The position numbers and the translations under genes are program-made. A DNA stretch of 64,000 nucleotides from Roseibium sediminis. GTDB taxonomy: Bacteria > Pseudomonadota > Alphaproteobacteria > Rhizobiales > Stappiaceae. This document shows positions 54,267 through 62,202 of this stretch, in pieces. The notes under the pieces are model-generated. The model searched no databases and was not told where the DNA came from. It worked only from the letters and a program-made list of their open reading frames with translations. Position 1 is the stretch's first letter. The number at the start of each line of letters is the position of its first letter. Location: NCBI RefSeq assembly GCF_008711325.1, contig NZ_VXDB01000014.1, forward strand, positions 62,001-126,000. The letters are read 5' to 3'.

Positions 54267-54626
54267 CGTAACGCCAGAATGTAGGGATGTAGGCAGCTAG
54301 GTTATTTGTAAAATAAACGAGCCTCAACATGCAAAAATTACTTATAATGGAGGCGTAGAGGTTGCAGTAAAACAATCGGTAATTGCATTTTTCTTCCTGT
54401 GCGGGATGAATGCAATTTTAAAGGGGGATGTTCCAATTGGTTCCGATTGCCGCTAGAGTCGTCGGGCATACTCTGCTTGCATGAGCCAATCGAATATGGA
54501 CCTCTTCAAATTTGCTTGGAGATACGAAAGAACGGCGGCGCCAAATCGCCTAGCGTCTGCCAGCTTGGTGTTCCATAAGGTACCTGACAGGTGTTGCAGC
54601 TACTCGAGTGAGGCGCGATCCCGACT
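54267..54626. other. Divergent regulatory region
   Basis: 360 bases, AT-rich in the part next to the solute-binding protein gene (54290-54430), with no gene. Promoters for the sensor operon and the MarR gene should be here. It contains the AATTGCATT inverted repeat described separately. Confidence 0.6.
54381..54417. promoter_or_regulatory. Candidate operator: AATTGCATT inverted repeat
   Basis: AATTGCATT (54381-54389) and AATGCAATT (54409-54417) are perfect reverse complements, with centres 28 bases apart, close to an integer number of helical turns. It lies between the divergent sensor and MarR genes and could bind either the MarR protein or another dimeric regulator. Confidence 0.45.
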
Positions 54627-55076
54627 ATGATAAAAAAAGATGTCGCTGCGGCAATTTTAATGGAAAAGATTGTCCGAGATGTTTATTCGAACAAAGGCTC
54701 CAGAGAGGTGCAGCCATTGCAATGGTCGATACTGCGCTATCTGGAAAGAGCATCAGCGAACAGCAGCGATCTGACCTCGATCGCGAGGTTTCTGGGGCTG
54801 ACACTTTCTCCGGTGAGCCGGGCGGTTCAGACCCTGGAACGACGGGGGCTGGTGACGAAGCGACCGGATCCGCAATCGGGACGGGCTGTAGTTGTTTCCT
54901 TGTCCAGTGAAGGGCTCGCAACTTTGGAAGCGGATCCGATTTTGAAGATTGCGAAAAAAATTAATGTCTTGCCGGAAGATGAGCGGGAGCAGTTCCGAAA
55001 TGCGCTCCGTTCATTGTGGCTCTTGGCAGACATGGAAAACGGGGATGCCGATGGCGCAGATTTTGCTCATCGATGA
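54627..55076 (+). CDS. MarR-family transcriptional regulator
   Basis: A 149-residue winged-helix protein. The DNA-binding part runs from LQWSILRYLERA through SSDLTSIARFLGLTLSPVSRAVQTLERRGLVTKR (about residues 45-80; written as separate short parts QWSILRYLE, SPVSRAVQTLERRGLV) with a wing at DPQSGRAVVVSLS. Dimerisation helices flank it. Its end overlaps the response regulator start by 26 bases, so both are one operon and probably work with the divergent sensor. Confidence 0.86.
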   Translation: MIKKDVAAAILMEKIVRDVYSNKGSREVQPLQWSILRYLERASANSSDLTSIARFLGLTLSPVSRAVQTLERRGLVTKRPDPQSGRAVVVSLSSEGLATLEADPILKIAKKINVLPEDEREQFRNALRSLWLLADMENGDADGADFAHR

Positions 55077-55437
55077 TGACGCCGATCTGGTGGAATTGTT
55101 TGCGGATATGCTTAGCCATGACGGCTTTGAGGTCCAGACCGCTCAAACGTTTCAGGCGGCGATCGAAATGATCCGCAATGGCTATGTTCCCGATGCCATG
55201 GTGGTTGACTTCTGGATCGGGAATGAAGATCCGACGGCATTTCTTGATGCAGTGCGTGCGGATTATCCGGAAATTCCGTTCCTTGTGATTTCCGGAGGGC
55301 GTGACGCCCTGTCGCTCGAAATGACACAGGCCGTGGCCGACATAAGTGGCGCAATTGTATTTCTGCAAAAGCCATTCCGGCGAGCGGAATTGACCGGCGC
55401 CCTGACCAATGTGCTCGCCATGGACAAAACCGCCTGA
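55051..55437 (+). CDS. Single-domain response regulator
   Basis: A 128-residue receiver domain with no output domain. Acidic pocket at LLIDDDADLVELF, phospho-acceptor Asp53 (MVVDFWIG), switch Ser in VISGG and Lys in FLQKPFR. The ATG at 55051 gives the usual receiver start. It could relay phosphate from the hybrid kinase or compete with its receiver. It overlaps the MarR gene and is followed by a terminator. Confidence 0.9.
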   Translation: MAQILLIDDDADLVELFADMLSHDGFEVQTAQTFQAAIEMIRNGYVPDAMVVDFWIGNEDPTAFLDAVRADYPEIPFLVISGGRDALSLEMTQAVADISGAIVFLQKPFRRAELTGALTNVLAMDKTA

Positions 55438-55467
55438 ACCAAGGCGCAAGCGTTTCCGACTTTTTAG

Positions 55468-55512
55468 AGCCTGTTCACCTCCTTTTGCGGAAAGGCGGGG
55501 AGCAGGCTTTTT
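55468..55512 (+). terminator. Terminator after the response regulator
   Basis: AGCCTG (55468-55473) and CAGGCT (55503-55508) close a long imperfect stem with an additional CCTCC/GGGG part, followed by TTTTT (55508-55512). Confidence 0.65.
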
Positions 55513-55594
55513 GTTCCTCCGCGGCATAACCAATGTTCGGTATTTATGCGAATCTTTTGCCTTGACTTCATTTGCTATTAGCAATAGAAAATAG

Positions 55595-55816
55595 ACATCG
55601 GAAACAAGACAGGGATAACGGGGGCTTCCGAGTGCGTTTGCCTTGATTGCCAAGGCGGACGAAACAAGAAAAACGGGGCATTCTGTTATAAAATTTGTCG
55701 GCCGATCCATACCGGAAAGAGCGAAACGCCATCCGGTCATAGCCAGATTTGCGTGGCCCCATCACGTGGCAAATCAGCTTCCAGATTGAAAAGGCCGCCG
55801 GCGGCGGCCTTTTTTA
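55595..55816 (+). ncRNA. Candidate small RNA
   Basis: About 220 bases without a convincing ORF. A TTGACT hexamer at 55562-55567 could be a -35 box. The stretch then holds three hairpins: GCCTTG/CAAGGC (55640-55656), ACCGGA/TCCGGT with an inner GCG-AAA-CGC (55711-55737) and CGTG/CACG (near 55752-55766), and ends in a strong terminator at 55791-55815. It is isolated from its neighbours by the terminator at 55512. No tRNA or known RNA family was recognised. Confidence 0.35.
55791..55815 (+). terminator. Strong intergenic rho-independent terminator
   Basis: AAGGCCGCC (55791-55799) and GGCGGCCTT (55803-55811) form a perfect 9-base stem with a GGC loop, followed by six T (55810-55815). No gene ends nearby; the previous gene already has a terminator 280 bases upstream. 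Confidence 0.85.
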
Positions 55817-55973
55817 TTGCCAATGGCAGTCCATCGGATTGGCTCTATAGAATTGAAATTTATTGCAAAACCTGCTCTGCGGGCTAAGGTACCGCGGCGC
55901 CGGTTTAAGGCTGAGTCTCAAGGCTCTTCCGGACTTGGCGCAAACGGGCAACAGACGATGGGAAGTCGCGGCA

Positions 55974-56690
55974 TTGACCAACCATGAGGGCAGGGCATCC
56001 GATGGCATAGTGCGGTCATTGGAAGGCAGGATTGTAAGCGGCGAATTGCCAGATGGTCGCCCTTTGCCGCCGGAAAGAAATCTGATGCTGGAATACGGGA
56101 CCAGCCGAACTGTTGTTCGGGAGGCGGTTCTTGCCCTTGCAAGCAGGGGTCTGGTTGAGGCCCGACCACGTCACCGACCCGTCGTGAGAAAACCTGGACC
56201 TGACACTGCCCTCAAAGCACTCGAAAGCACTGTCAGCCATCTGCTTGAGGCCGAAGACGGGCTGAAACACCTGTTTCGATCACGGATATTGATCGAGCAG
56301 GGGCTTGTGCAACATGCCGCAACCCGTGCCCGCTCGGAACAGGTAGCGGAACTGGAGGCAGCCCTGCAAGCCAATGAGGCTGCCATCGGTCAGTCGGAGA
56401 GATTTTACGAGACCGACAAGACTTTTCATGAAGTCCTCTACAAGATGCCGGGAAACCCGATCTGGCCTGCCGTTTACACGCTTTATCTGACGTGGCTGTT
56501 TCCCAAATGGCTCAAAATGCCGGACGACACAGCACGCAATGAACAAAATCACAGGGCCCACAAGTCGATTGTGGATGCCGTGAAAAGCCAGGATCCTCAG
56601 GCGGCATCAAATGCCCTGACGGCTCACCTTGAAGCTGCTTGGCAGCAATTGGAAACGTCGGGCGAAGCTTCAGCTGATCGTGCCAGGTAG
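55974..56690 (+). CDS. GntR-family regulator (FadR/FCD subfamily)
   Basis: An N-terminal winged helix (SLEGRIVSGELPDGRPLPPE, SRTVVREAVLALASRGLVEA) and a C-terminal all-helical FCD ligand domain with the metal-binding pattern (ETDKTFHEVLYK; NHRAHKSIVDAV). FCD regulators bind small carboxylates or sugar acids. The TTG at 55974 (238 residues) has GGAAG upstream and gives the family's usual length; the frame also allows a TTG at 55863 (275 residues). The convergent iorB gene ends about 140 bases away. Confidence 0.85.
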   Translation: MTNHEGRASDGIVRSLEGRIVSGELPDGRPLPPERNLMLEYGTSRTVVREAVLALASRGLVEARPRHRPVVRKPGPDTALKALESTVSHLLEAEDGLKHLFRSRILIEQGLVQHAATRARSEQVAELEAALQANEAAIGQSERFYETDKTFHEVLYKMPGNPIWPAVYTLYLTWLFPKWLKMPDDTARNEQNHRAHKSIVDAVKSQDPQAASNALTAHLEAAWQQLETSGEASADRAR

Positions 56691-56832
56691 CGAGACCTGC
56701 CCAGCATGTCAGGATACGCCGCAGAGCGGGGGCTGCCGGCTGCTCCTCATTGTGAACCTCGAGGACTTTGCTTAGCCGTCAAAACAATGTCTACTTTTGG
56801 CTCTGACCAGGCCAACTGCGACTGTCAGCTTG

Positions 56833-58401
56833 TCATGCTGTTTCCAGCTGACGCTCCTCTGTGAAAGTCTCGATTGTCCGGATAGCTCCTTCCAATGCCT
56901 TGCCATCTTCATCCTTGAGCGCAGCTTCCCGCATACGTGCCATCCATTGCGGGCCATCAGTGCGCTGATCAACAAGCCGTGCAGCGGAAAGGACGCGATC
57001 AAACTTCGTCTGACCGCGCGCATGTGTGTCCGAATAGCCTTTGATAAGGCGTCTGCAGTTCAAGACTTCAACCGCCATGTCGTATCTATCGGGAAGATAC
57101 TCGCGGGCCGTTCCAAGCCAGCGATCCATATGGGCCATCTCCACTGAATGTCGAAAGGTTCTCCGTCGCCATCCCCTCAAGCCACCTAGACAATAGAGGG
57201 TGAAGAAGCCAAAGAGGCGATCACTACGAATACGTCGACCCTTGCTGAACCAGCGGTCAATGCGTTTGCGCCATGTCTCGCTCTTGTCGAGACGATTTCC
57301 CATCTTCGCAGGCAGCATGCCAATGAGTTCATCCACTCCAGGATGCAGATACTCGGTTATGCGCATGGAGTAGCCATCGGCAACGCGCATTTCGTCTCTG
57401 ATCCGATCGAAACGATCCGCGCGGGTTTTCAGATCCGCAACCCGGATGACATCGTCATAGGCCAAGGCGTTGGCGATGTATTTGGCAGCTGCACGAGAGA
57501 GGCGAAACTCACGTGAGGCATGGTCGCAGGCTAGGAACTCCTCAAGTCGGTTCAGATAGACCAGTCCATAGTCTGTATCCTGAAAGTCGACCACCTTGCG
57601 CAGCCCTGCCAGAGCCAGTTCCCGGACAGGTTCCGGCATATCGCCGATGCGCGCCGAAAGCGTGGACCATGCGCGCATCGCACCCTCGGGGCCCGCTGCG
57701 TTGGAGACGGCAGGGGCACTTGGTGTCTCCGGCTCTCTGATTTCTCCATTGAGTGCGAGATCATGGCCAGCCGCGAAGGCCCTCAGGCTGGAGTCCACCC
57801 CTTTGCCACTGCCTTTGATTGCCTTTTCAAATGCCTCGCGCGGAAACGGCAGCGCACCGGAAGCCGCAAGAGCACCGAACAATGAGGCTGAAATGACCGA
57901 GCCAACCGAGACGGCTGCAGCTTCCATATCGGCCATGATCCGCGTTCGCGCTGCAATTTCCGTTGCCGCCAGGATTTCCTCGGACGGAGCAACGCCATTT
58001 CCGGGTACGGTTTTCTCTGACACGGCGAGGGAGCGGTGGGTCGAGCCGATCAACGTCGTGCGATCGGGCGTGACAAAGCCGCGCGTGATGGCGCGCCCGG
58101 CTTCCGCCAGTTCAGCGGCAATCAGAACGTCTACATCTCCTGCGGAGGGAGCAAGCGCAAAGACCGGCGTGGGGATGCTCGCAGGCGCCATTTCGATATA
58201 GTAGATCGTCGCGCCAGTACGTTGAGCAACACCCGCAACACTTGTCGCCTGACAATGATAGCCTTCTGTTCGCGCCAGGCTTTCAATCCAGTTCGTGAGT
58301 ACCCCGCCCCCCTGACCGCCAACGGCCATGATGGCAATCTTGATGATTTGCTCCAGATCCGGATGAGCCTTGCCGATCGTGTCAGAGTTTGTTCCAGCCA
58401 T
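56833..58401 (-). CDS. iorB: Indolepyruvate ferredoxin oxidoreductase beta subunit family protein
   Basis: A 522-residue protein. Residues about 20-200 form the 2-oxoacid:ferredoxin oxidoreductase gamma-type domain (MAVGGQGGGVLTNWI; TSVAGVAQRTGATIYYI); the rest is a helical extension found in proteobacterial IorB-like proteins. With IorA it decarboxylates aryl-pyruvates to acyl-CoA with electron transfer. The ATG at 58401 overlaps the iorA stop (TGATG) and has GGAG upstream; a GTG at 58404 is also in frame. Confidence 0.88.
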   Translation of the reverse strand: MAGTNSDTIGKAHPDLEQIIKIAIMAVGGQGGGVLTNWIESLARTEGYHCQATSVAGVAQRTGATIYYIEMAPASIPTPVFALAPSAGDVDVLIAAELAEAGRAITRGFVTPDRTTLIGSTHRSLAVSEKTVPGNGVAPSEEILAATEIAARTRIMADMEAAAVSVGSVISASLFGALAASGALPFPREAFEKAIKGSGKGVDSSLRAFAAGHDLALNGEIREPETPSAPAVSNAAGPEGAMRAWSTLSARIGDMPEPVRELALAGLRKVVDFQDTDYGLVYLNRLEEFLACDHASREFRLSRAAAKYIANALAYDDVIRVADLKTRADRFDRIRDEMRVADGYSMRITEYLHPGVDELIGMLPAKMGNRLDKSETWRKRIDRWFSKGRRIRSDRLFGFFTLYCLGGLRGWRRRTFRHSVEMAHMDRWLGTAREYLPDRYDMAVEVLNCRRLIKGYSDTHARGQTKFDRVLSAARLVDQRTDGPQWMARMREAALKDEDGKALEGAIRTIETFTEERQLETA

Positions 58402-60551
58402 CACATGCGCTCCATGGAAAAGGTGACACGCCGGGCTTTTCGACGGTTTTGCAAGGCGGTTCGCAGGCGGGTGGCCAGTGTGCTCAGGAAACTCTCCACC
58501 TTGCCGGGATTATGAACCGTCCGGACCTCGTAGAAGGACGGGCAAAGAATAGCTGCGTCCGCAACTTCCCCGCAATTGCCGCAACCAACGCATGTCTGGT
58601 CAATATGGGCAACGGGATCGTCCCTGAGGGGATCGTCGAGTTGCTTAAGGGAAAGAGAGGGGCAGCCGGACAGGCGAATACAGGCGTGGTCACCGGTACA
58701 AATGTCCTGATCGACCCCGAACCTCGGAACCTCAACCCTGCGGCCCTCACGGATAGCGGCTGTTCGCAGCGGCTTTTCGCGTCTTTGCTTGTTCAGCATG
58801 CATTCGGATGAGGCAACGATGACCTTGGGGCCATCATAATCGGTCGTCAGGGCTTCGCGAATGGTTTCGCGCATGCGCGGAACATCATAGGTCCGGTCGA
58901 TCTGCCGGATCCACTTGACCCCGACCCCTTCAAGCGCTTTTGAAATCGGATTGTTCGTGGATTTTGTCGGGTTCTTCGCCCGGCTGGACATGACGTCCTG
59001 CCCCCCGGTCGCAGCGGAATAGTAATTATCGACAATGACGGTCACCGTATCGGACCGGTTGAAAACCAAATTGCCGATCGAAGAGCTCAGGCCGTTGTGC
59101 CAGAAGCCGCCATCACCGAGAATGGAGATCGCCCGCCGTTCGCCGCCAGCATCGAAGGCGGCATTGCCTGCCGGGCCAAGGCCAAAGCCCATCGTCGACC
59201 CGCCAATTTCGAACGGAGGCAGAGCGGCGAAGAGATGACAGCCGATGTCCGCTGCAATCTGATGCTTGCCCAGTTCCTTTTCAGCCAATTTCAGCGACGC
59301 GAAAATCGGTCGCTCCGGGCAGCCAGTGCAAAATCCGGGTGGTCGGATCGGCACAGTCGAGGTCAAGTCGGGGATTTCGGGCTTCGGCTGGTTGGGCGCA
59401 AGGATCTGGCCGGGCAACAGGTCCGGTGCGTGTTTCCTGAAAAAGGCCTCGACCCCGTCGAACAGAACCTGCCCGGTGTATTCCCCGGCCTTGGGAAAAC
59501 AGCCCTTGCCTTCCAGATGAATGGGGGACCGCGCCTTGAACAGCATGGCTCCCAACTGTTGCTCTATGAACTCCGGCTGACCTTCTTCTATCAGCAGCAC
59601 GGCATCCTTGCCTTCGCAGAACTCCAGAAGCTCCGACTGAACCAGCGGATAGGCAACGTTGAGAACTTTAAGCGGAATCGAGGTGTTGCCGCTGATGTCG
59701 GATAAGCCGAGCCGCTGCAAGGCCCGGATGGTTCCGTTATACATTCCGCCAAGGCAGACAATACCAACTTTGCCGTCCTTCGGCCCAAACTGTTCATTGA
59801 GCCGGTTTTCCAGAATGAAGGCTTCTGCCGCGGGCCAACGGTTTTCAACCTTGTCGCGCTCATGCACGTAGGACATGGGCGGCAAGACCACACGGTTGAA
59901 GTCGCTTCTCGGATCGGAAAGGGCGTCCCTGACCGAAAGCGGCGGCGGCTGGTTGTCGCTGCATTCAAAGTTGCCTGTCACATGACAGGAGCGAATGCGC
60001 ACCATCAGCATGACCGCCGAATTGCTGGCTTCCGACAAGGCGAAGCCGTCTCCCACCGCCTTGACGATGGACGGAAGGTTGGGTCTGGGGTCAAGGAGCC
60101 AGAATTGCGATTTCATCGCAAAGCCGTAGGACCGCTCCTGCATGATGGATGACCCTTCGCCGTAGTCTTCTCCGACGATGATCAGCGCTCCTCCGGTCAC
60201 GCCGGCAGACGAAAGATTGGCCAAGGCATCCGAGGCAACATTCACGCCGACCGGGCCCTTGAAGGTGACCGCGCCGCGGATCGGGTAGTGAACCGATGCC
60301 CCAAGCATGGCGGCAGCGGCGCCTTCATTGGCGCTGGCGGCAAACCGGACACCGAGTTCCGAAAGGAGGTCCTGAGCATCAGCCAGAACATCCATGAGAT
60401 GAGAGACGGGTGCGCCCTGATATCCACCGACATATCCGACGCCATTTTCCAGGAGCGCCTTGGTGATTGCCAGAATGCCTTCGCCGGTAAAGGTCTCACC
60501 TTTGCCTTTGCGGAGATGTTCGACTTCCGCCTTGAATGACCGTTCGGCCAT
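58401..60551 (-). CDS. iorA: Indolepyruvate ferredoxin oxidoreductase alpha subunit
   Basis: A 716-residue thiamine-diphosphate enzyme. The N-terminal pyrimidine-binding part has GYVGGYQGAPVSHLMD and ASANEGAAAAM; the C-terminal thiamine part has LGDGGFWHNGLSS and VDNYYSAATGGQ (near 465-510). Two ferredoxin-like Cys groups follow: CTGDHACIRLSGCP, with fewer Cys than a classical CxxCxxC, and a complete CVGCGNCGEVADAAILCP. Substrates are indolepyruvate or phenylpyruvate-type 2-oxoacids. It is co-transcribed with iorB and 21 bases from the upstream marR gene. Confidence 0.92.
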   Translation of the reverse strand: MAERSFKAEVEHLRKGKGETFTGEGILAITKALLENGVGYVGGYQGAPVSHLMDVLADAQDLLSELGVRFAASANEGAAAAMLGASVHYPIRGAVTFKGPVGVNVASDALANLSSAGVTGGALIIVGEDYGEGSSIMQERSYGFAMKSQFWLLDPRPNLPSIVKAVGDGFALSEASNSAVMLMVRIRSCHVTGNFECSDNQPPPLSVRDALSDPRSDFNRVVLPPMSYVHERDKVENRWPAAEAFILENRLNEQFGPKDGKVGIVCLGGMYNGTIRALQRLGLSDISGNTSIPLKVLNVAYPLVQSELLEFCEGKDAVLLIEEGQPEFIEQQLGAMLFKARSPIHLEGKGCFPKAGEYTGQVLFDGVEAFFRKHAPDLLPGQILAPNQPKPEIPDLTSTVPIRPPGFCTGCPERPIFASLKLAEKELGKHQIAADIGCHLFAALPPFEIGGSTMGFGLGPAGNAAFDAGGERRAISILGDGGFWHNGLSSSIGNLVFNRSDTVTVIVDNYYSAATGGQDVMSSRAKNPTKSTNNPISKALEGVGVKWIRQIDRTYDVPRMRETIREALTTDYDGPKVIVASSECMLNKQRREKPLRTAAIREGRRVEVPRFGVDQDICTGDHACIRLSGCPSLSLKQLDDPLRDDPVAHIDQTCVGCGNCGEVADAAILCPSFYEVRTVHNPGKVESFLSTLATRLRTALQNRRKARRVTFSMERM

Positions 60552-60572
60552 GAATTCTCTCCCTCGGGCCCG

Positions 60573-61067
60573 TCAGATCGGGTTCTTGCGAATATTTTTC
60601 AGGATTCTCTGCAAGGTCGTGACGAAGCCACGCATCTCCTCAGAGCCGATGCCCTTGAACATCTGGTGATAGGCAACTGCGACATGCGGCCAGAGAATTT
60701 CGTAGGTCTTGCGCCCTGTGGCTGTGAGATAGACCCGGGTTGCCCTGCTGTCGGCCGGATCTGTTTCGCGCCTGACCAGACCATCCTTCTCCAATGCATC
60801 CAATGCGCGGCTGAGTGTCGATTGCTCCACCACCGCGTAGATGGCGAGTTCGCGGATCTGAAGACCGTCCATGACAGAAAGGACCGCGATTGACCGCATC
60901 TTGGGGGTGGTGAGACCAAGTTTCGCCATTTCCTCCCTGAGCGCGGCATTGTAGCGGCCCATGATCCGGTTCATGAGATAGGGAGGGAAGTTCTCCAACC
61001 CCATCTCGCCAAGGCGTGGCAGCTCGGGCACCTCATCCATGGGAGTGCCGGTGGCATCATCACTCAT
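60573..61067 (-). CDS. MarR-family transcriptional regulator of the ior operon
   Basis: A 164-residue winged-helix protein. The recognition region is LQIRELAIYAVVEQSTLSR and ALEKDGLVRRETDPADSRA supplies the wing. It lies inside the cyclase-marR-iorA-iorB operon, so it probably controls that operon in response to an aromatic acid, as MarR proteins commonly do. Confidence 0.9.
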   Translation of the reverse strand: MSDDATGTPMDEVPELPRLGEMGLENFPPYLMNRIMGRYNAALREEMAKLGLTTPKMRSIAVLSVMDGLQIRELAIYAVVEQSTLSRALDALEKDGLVRRETDPADSRATRVYLTATGRKTYEILWPHVAVAYHQMFKGIGSEEMRGFVTTLQRILKNIRKNPI

Positions 61068-61116
61068 TCCGGTCTCCCTTTCAGGTTCGTCCCGGTGTCC
61101 GGCGAAGGTTTCCAGT

Positions 61117-61908
61117 CTAGCTTCTGGGGACCAGAGCCAGAGCCCGAATGGGGCTCCCGGTCCCGCGCTCGATTTTCAGCGGCGCGGCGATCAGGATGGC
61201 TCCCTTTGGCGGCAGCTTGTCCAGATTGGCGAGTGAGGCGAGGCCGAAGCAGTTGTCCCGATGAAGCAGATTATGCGCCGGGTAAGGCGGAGTCATTCCG
61301 CCTGCCTGTCCAGCATCCGTGCCAATACACTGGCTGCCCCAGCCGACGATCCTCTTTGAAAGGAGATATTCAATTGCGTCCGGGGTTGGTCCGGGGCTGT
61401 GGGGTCCCGTTTCATCCGTGTTCAGGAAAAGCGCTTCGTCATGGGCGCGTTTGTCCCAATCCGTTCTCATGACCACCCATTCGCCCTCGCCAATCTCGCC
61501 GTGTTCTGCCTCCCAGGCCCGAATGAGATCGGCTGTAAGAAGGTAGTCCGGATTGGCTTCGCTTTCCTTGGAGCAGTCGATGACATTCACCGGGGCAACC
61601 AGTCGCTGCACATTCAATGTGTCGGTGAAACCGTCAGAGTAGTCCTTGCCGGTAATCCAGTGGTGGGGGGCATCGAAATGCGTTCCCGAATGCTCTCCAA
61701 GCACCATCCAGTTCCAGGCGAAAAAAGGCCCATCTGCATCATATTCGCTGATCTTGTGGATCTCGACCTTGGGCGTGTTCTTCGCAAAGTCCGGCGGAAG
61801 CTGAATGATGGGTGTCGAAGGGCCGAGCACGCCGGTGCAATCAACAACTTCGATTTTGCCTGTCAAAAGTCCCACTGCGAGATCCGCGAGCGCTCCCCCG
61901 TGTGCCAT
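61117..61908 (-). CDS. Cyclase-family metal-dependent hydrolase (kynurenine formamidase-like)
   Basis: A 263-residue member of the cyclase/formamidase family. The metal motif is HSGTHFDAPHHW, with later GWGSQCIGTDAG and PAHNLLHRDNCFGLASLANL. The ATG at 61908 has GGGGAGGAG just upstream; the frame extends to 62064. Relatives hydrolyse N-formylkynurenine, isatin or similar cyclic or amide compounds. As first gene of the ior operon it probably opens an aromatic or indole-derived compound before oxidation by IorAB. Confidence 0.87.
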   Translation of the reverse strand: MAHGGALADLAVGLLTGKIEVVDCTGVLGPSTPIIQLPPDFAKNTPKVEIHKISEYDADGPFFAWNWMVLGEHSGTHFDAPHHWITGKDYSDGFTDTLNVQRLVAPVNVIDCSKESEANPDYLLTADLIRAWEAEHGEIGEGEWVVMRTDWDKRAHDEALFLNTDETGPHSPGPTPDAIEYLLSKRIVGWGSQCIGTDAGQAGGMTPPYPAHNLLHRDNCFGLASLANLDKLPPKGAILIAAPLKIERGTGSPIRALALVPRS

Positions 61909-62202
61909 GTTCTCCTCCCCGATAGATGGCATGCGTCCAAGATGGGACGCCGGAGCGGGATGGTAGGCAAAATATATGCAAATGCAAATAAATTCATGCA
62001 TGGGAGCGACATTCGCAATCAGTAGTTTTTGGAATGGCCGAATGGTCCCTTGGGTAAGTTGCATGTTTCAGGGCGGATCTTATTGTGGAGGCTGTGCTGT
62101 TTCGTCCAACTTCGATTTTCTCGAAAAAGGCCTTTTCAAATCTCACAGTCTCTGGCGACACGCGGATTGTGTTCCCCGGACCTCGAAAGTGTTTTCTTCC
62201 GC

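Noticed and set aside
55438-55973. tRNA gene in the intergenic gap before the GntR gene
   Set aside because: No GGTTCRA-type T-loop, no matching acceptor stem and no anticodon arm could be placed.
58401-60551. Loss of a Cys in the first ferredoxin-like group of IorA as a defect
   Set aside because: From memory, the CTGDHxCIRLSGCP pattern is usual in proteobacterial homologues, so it is probably not a local mutation.
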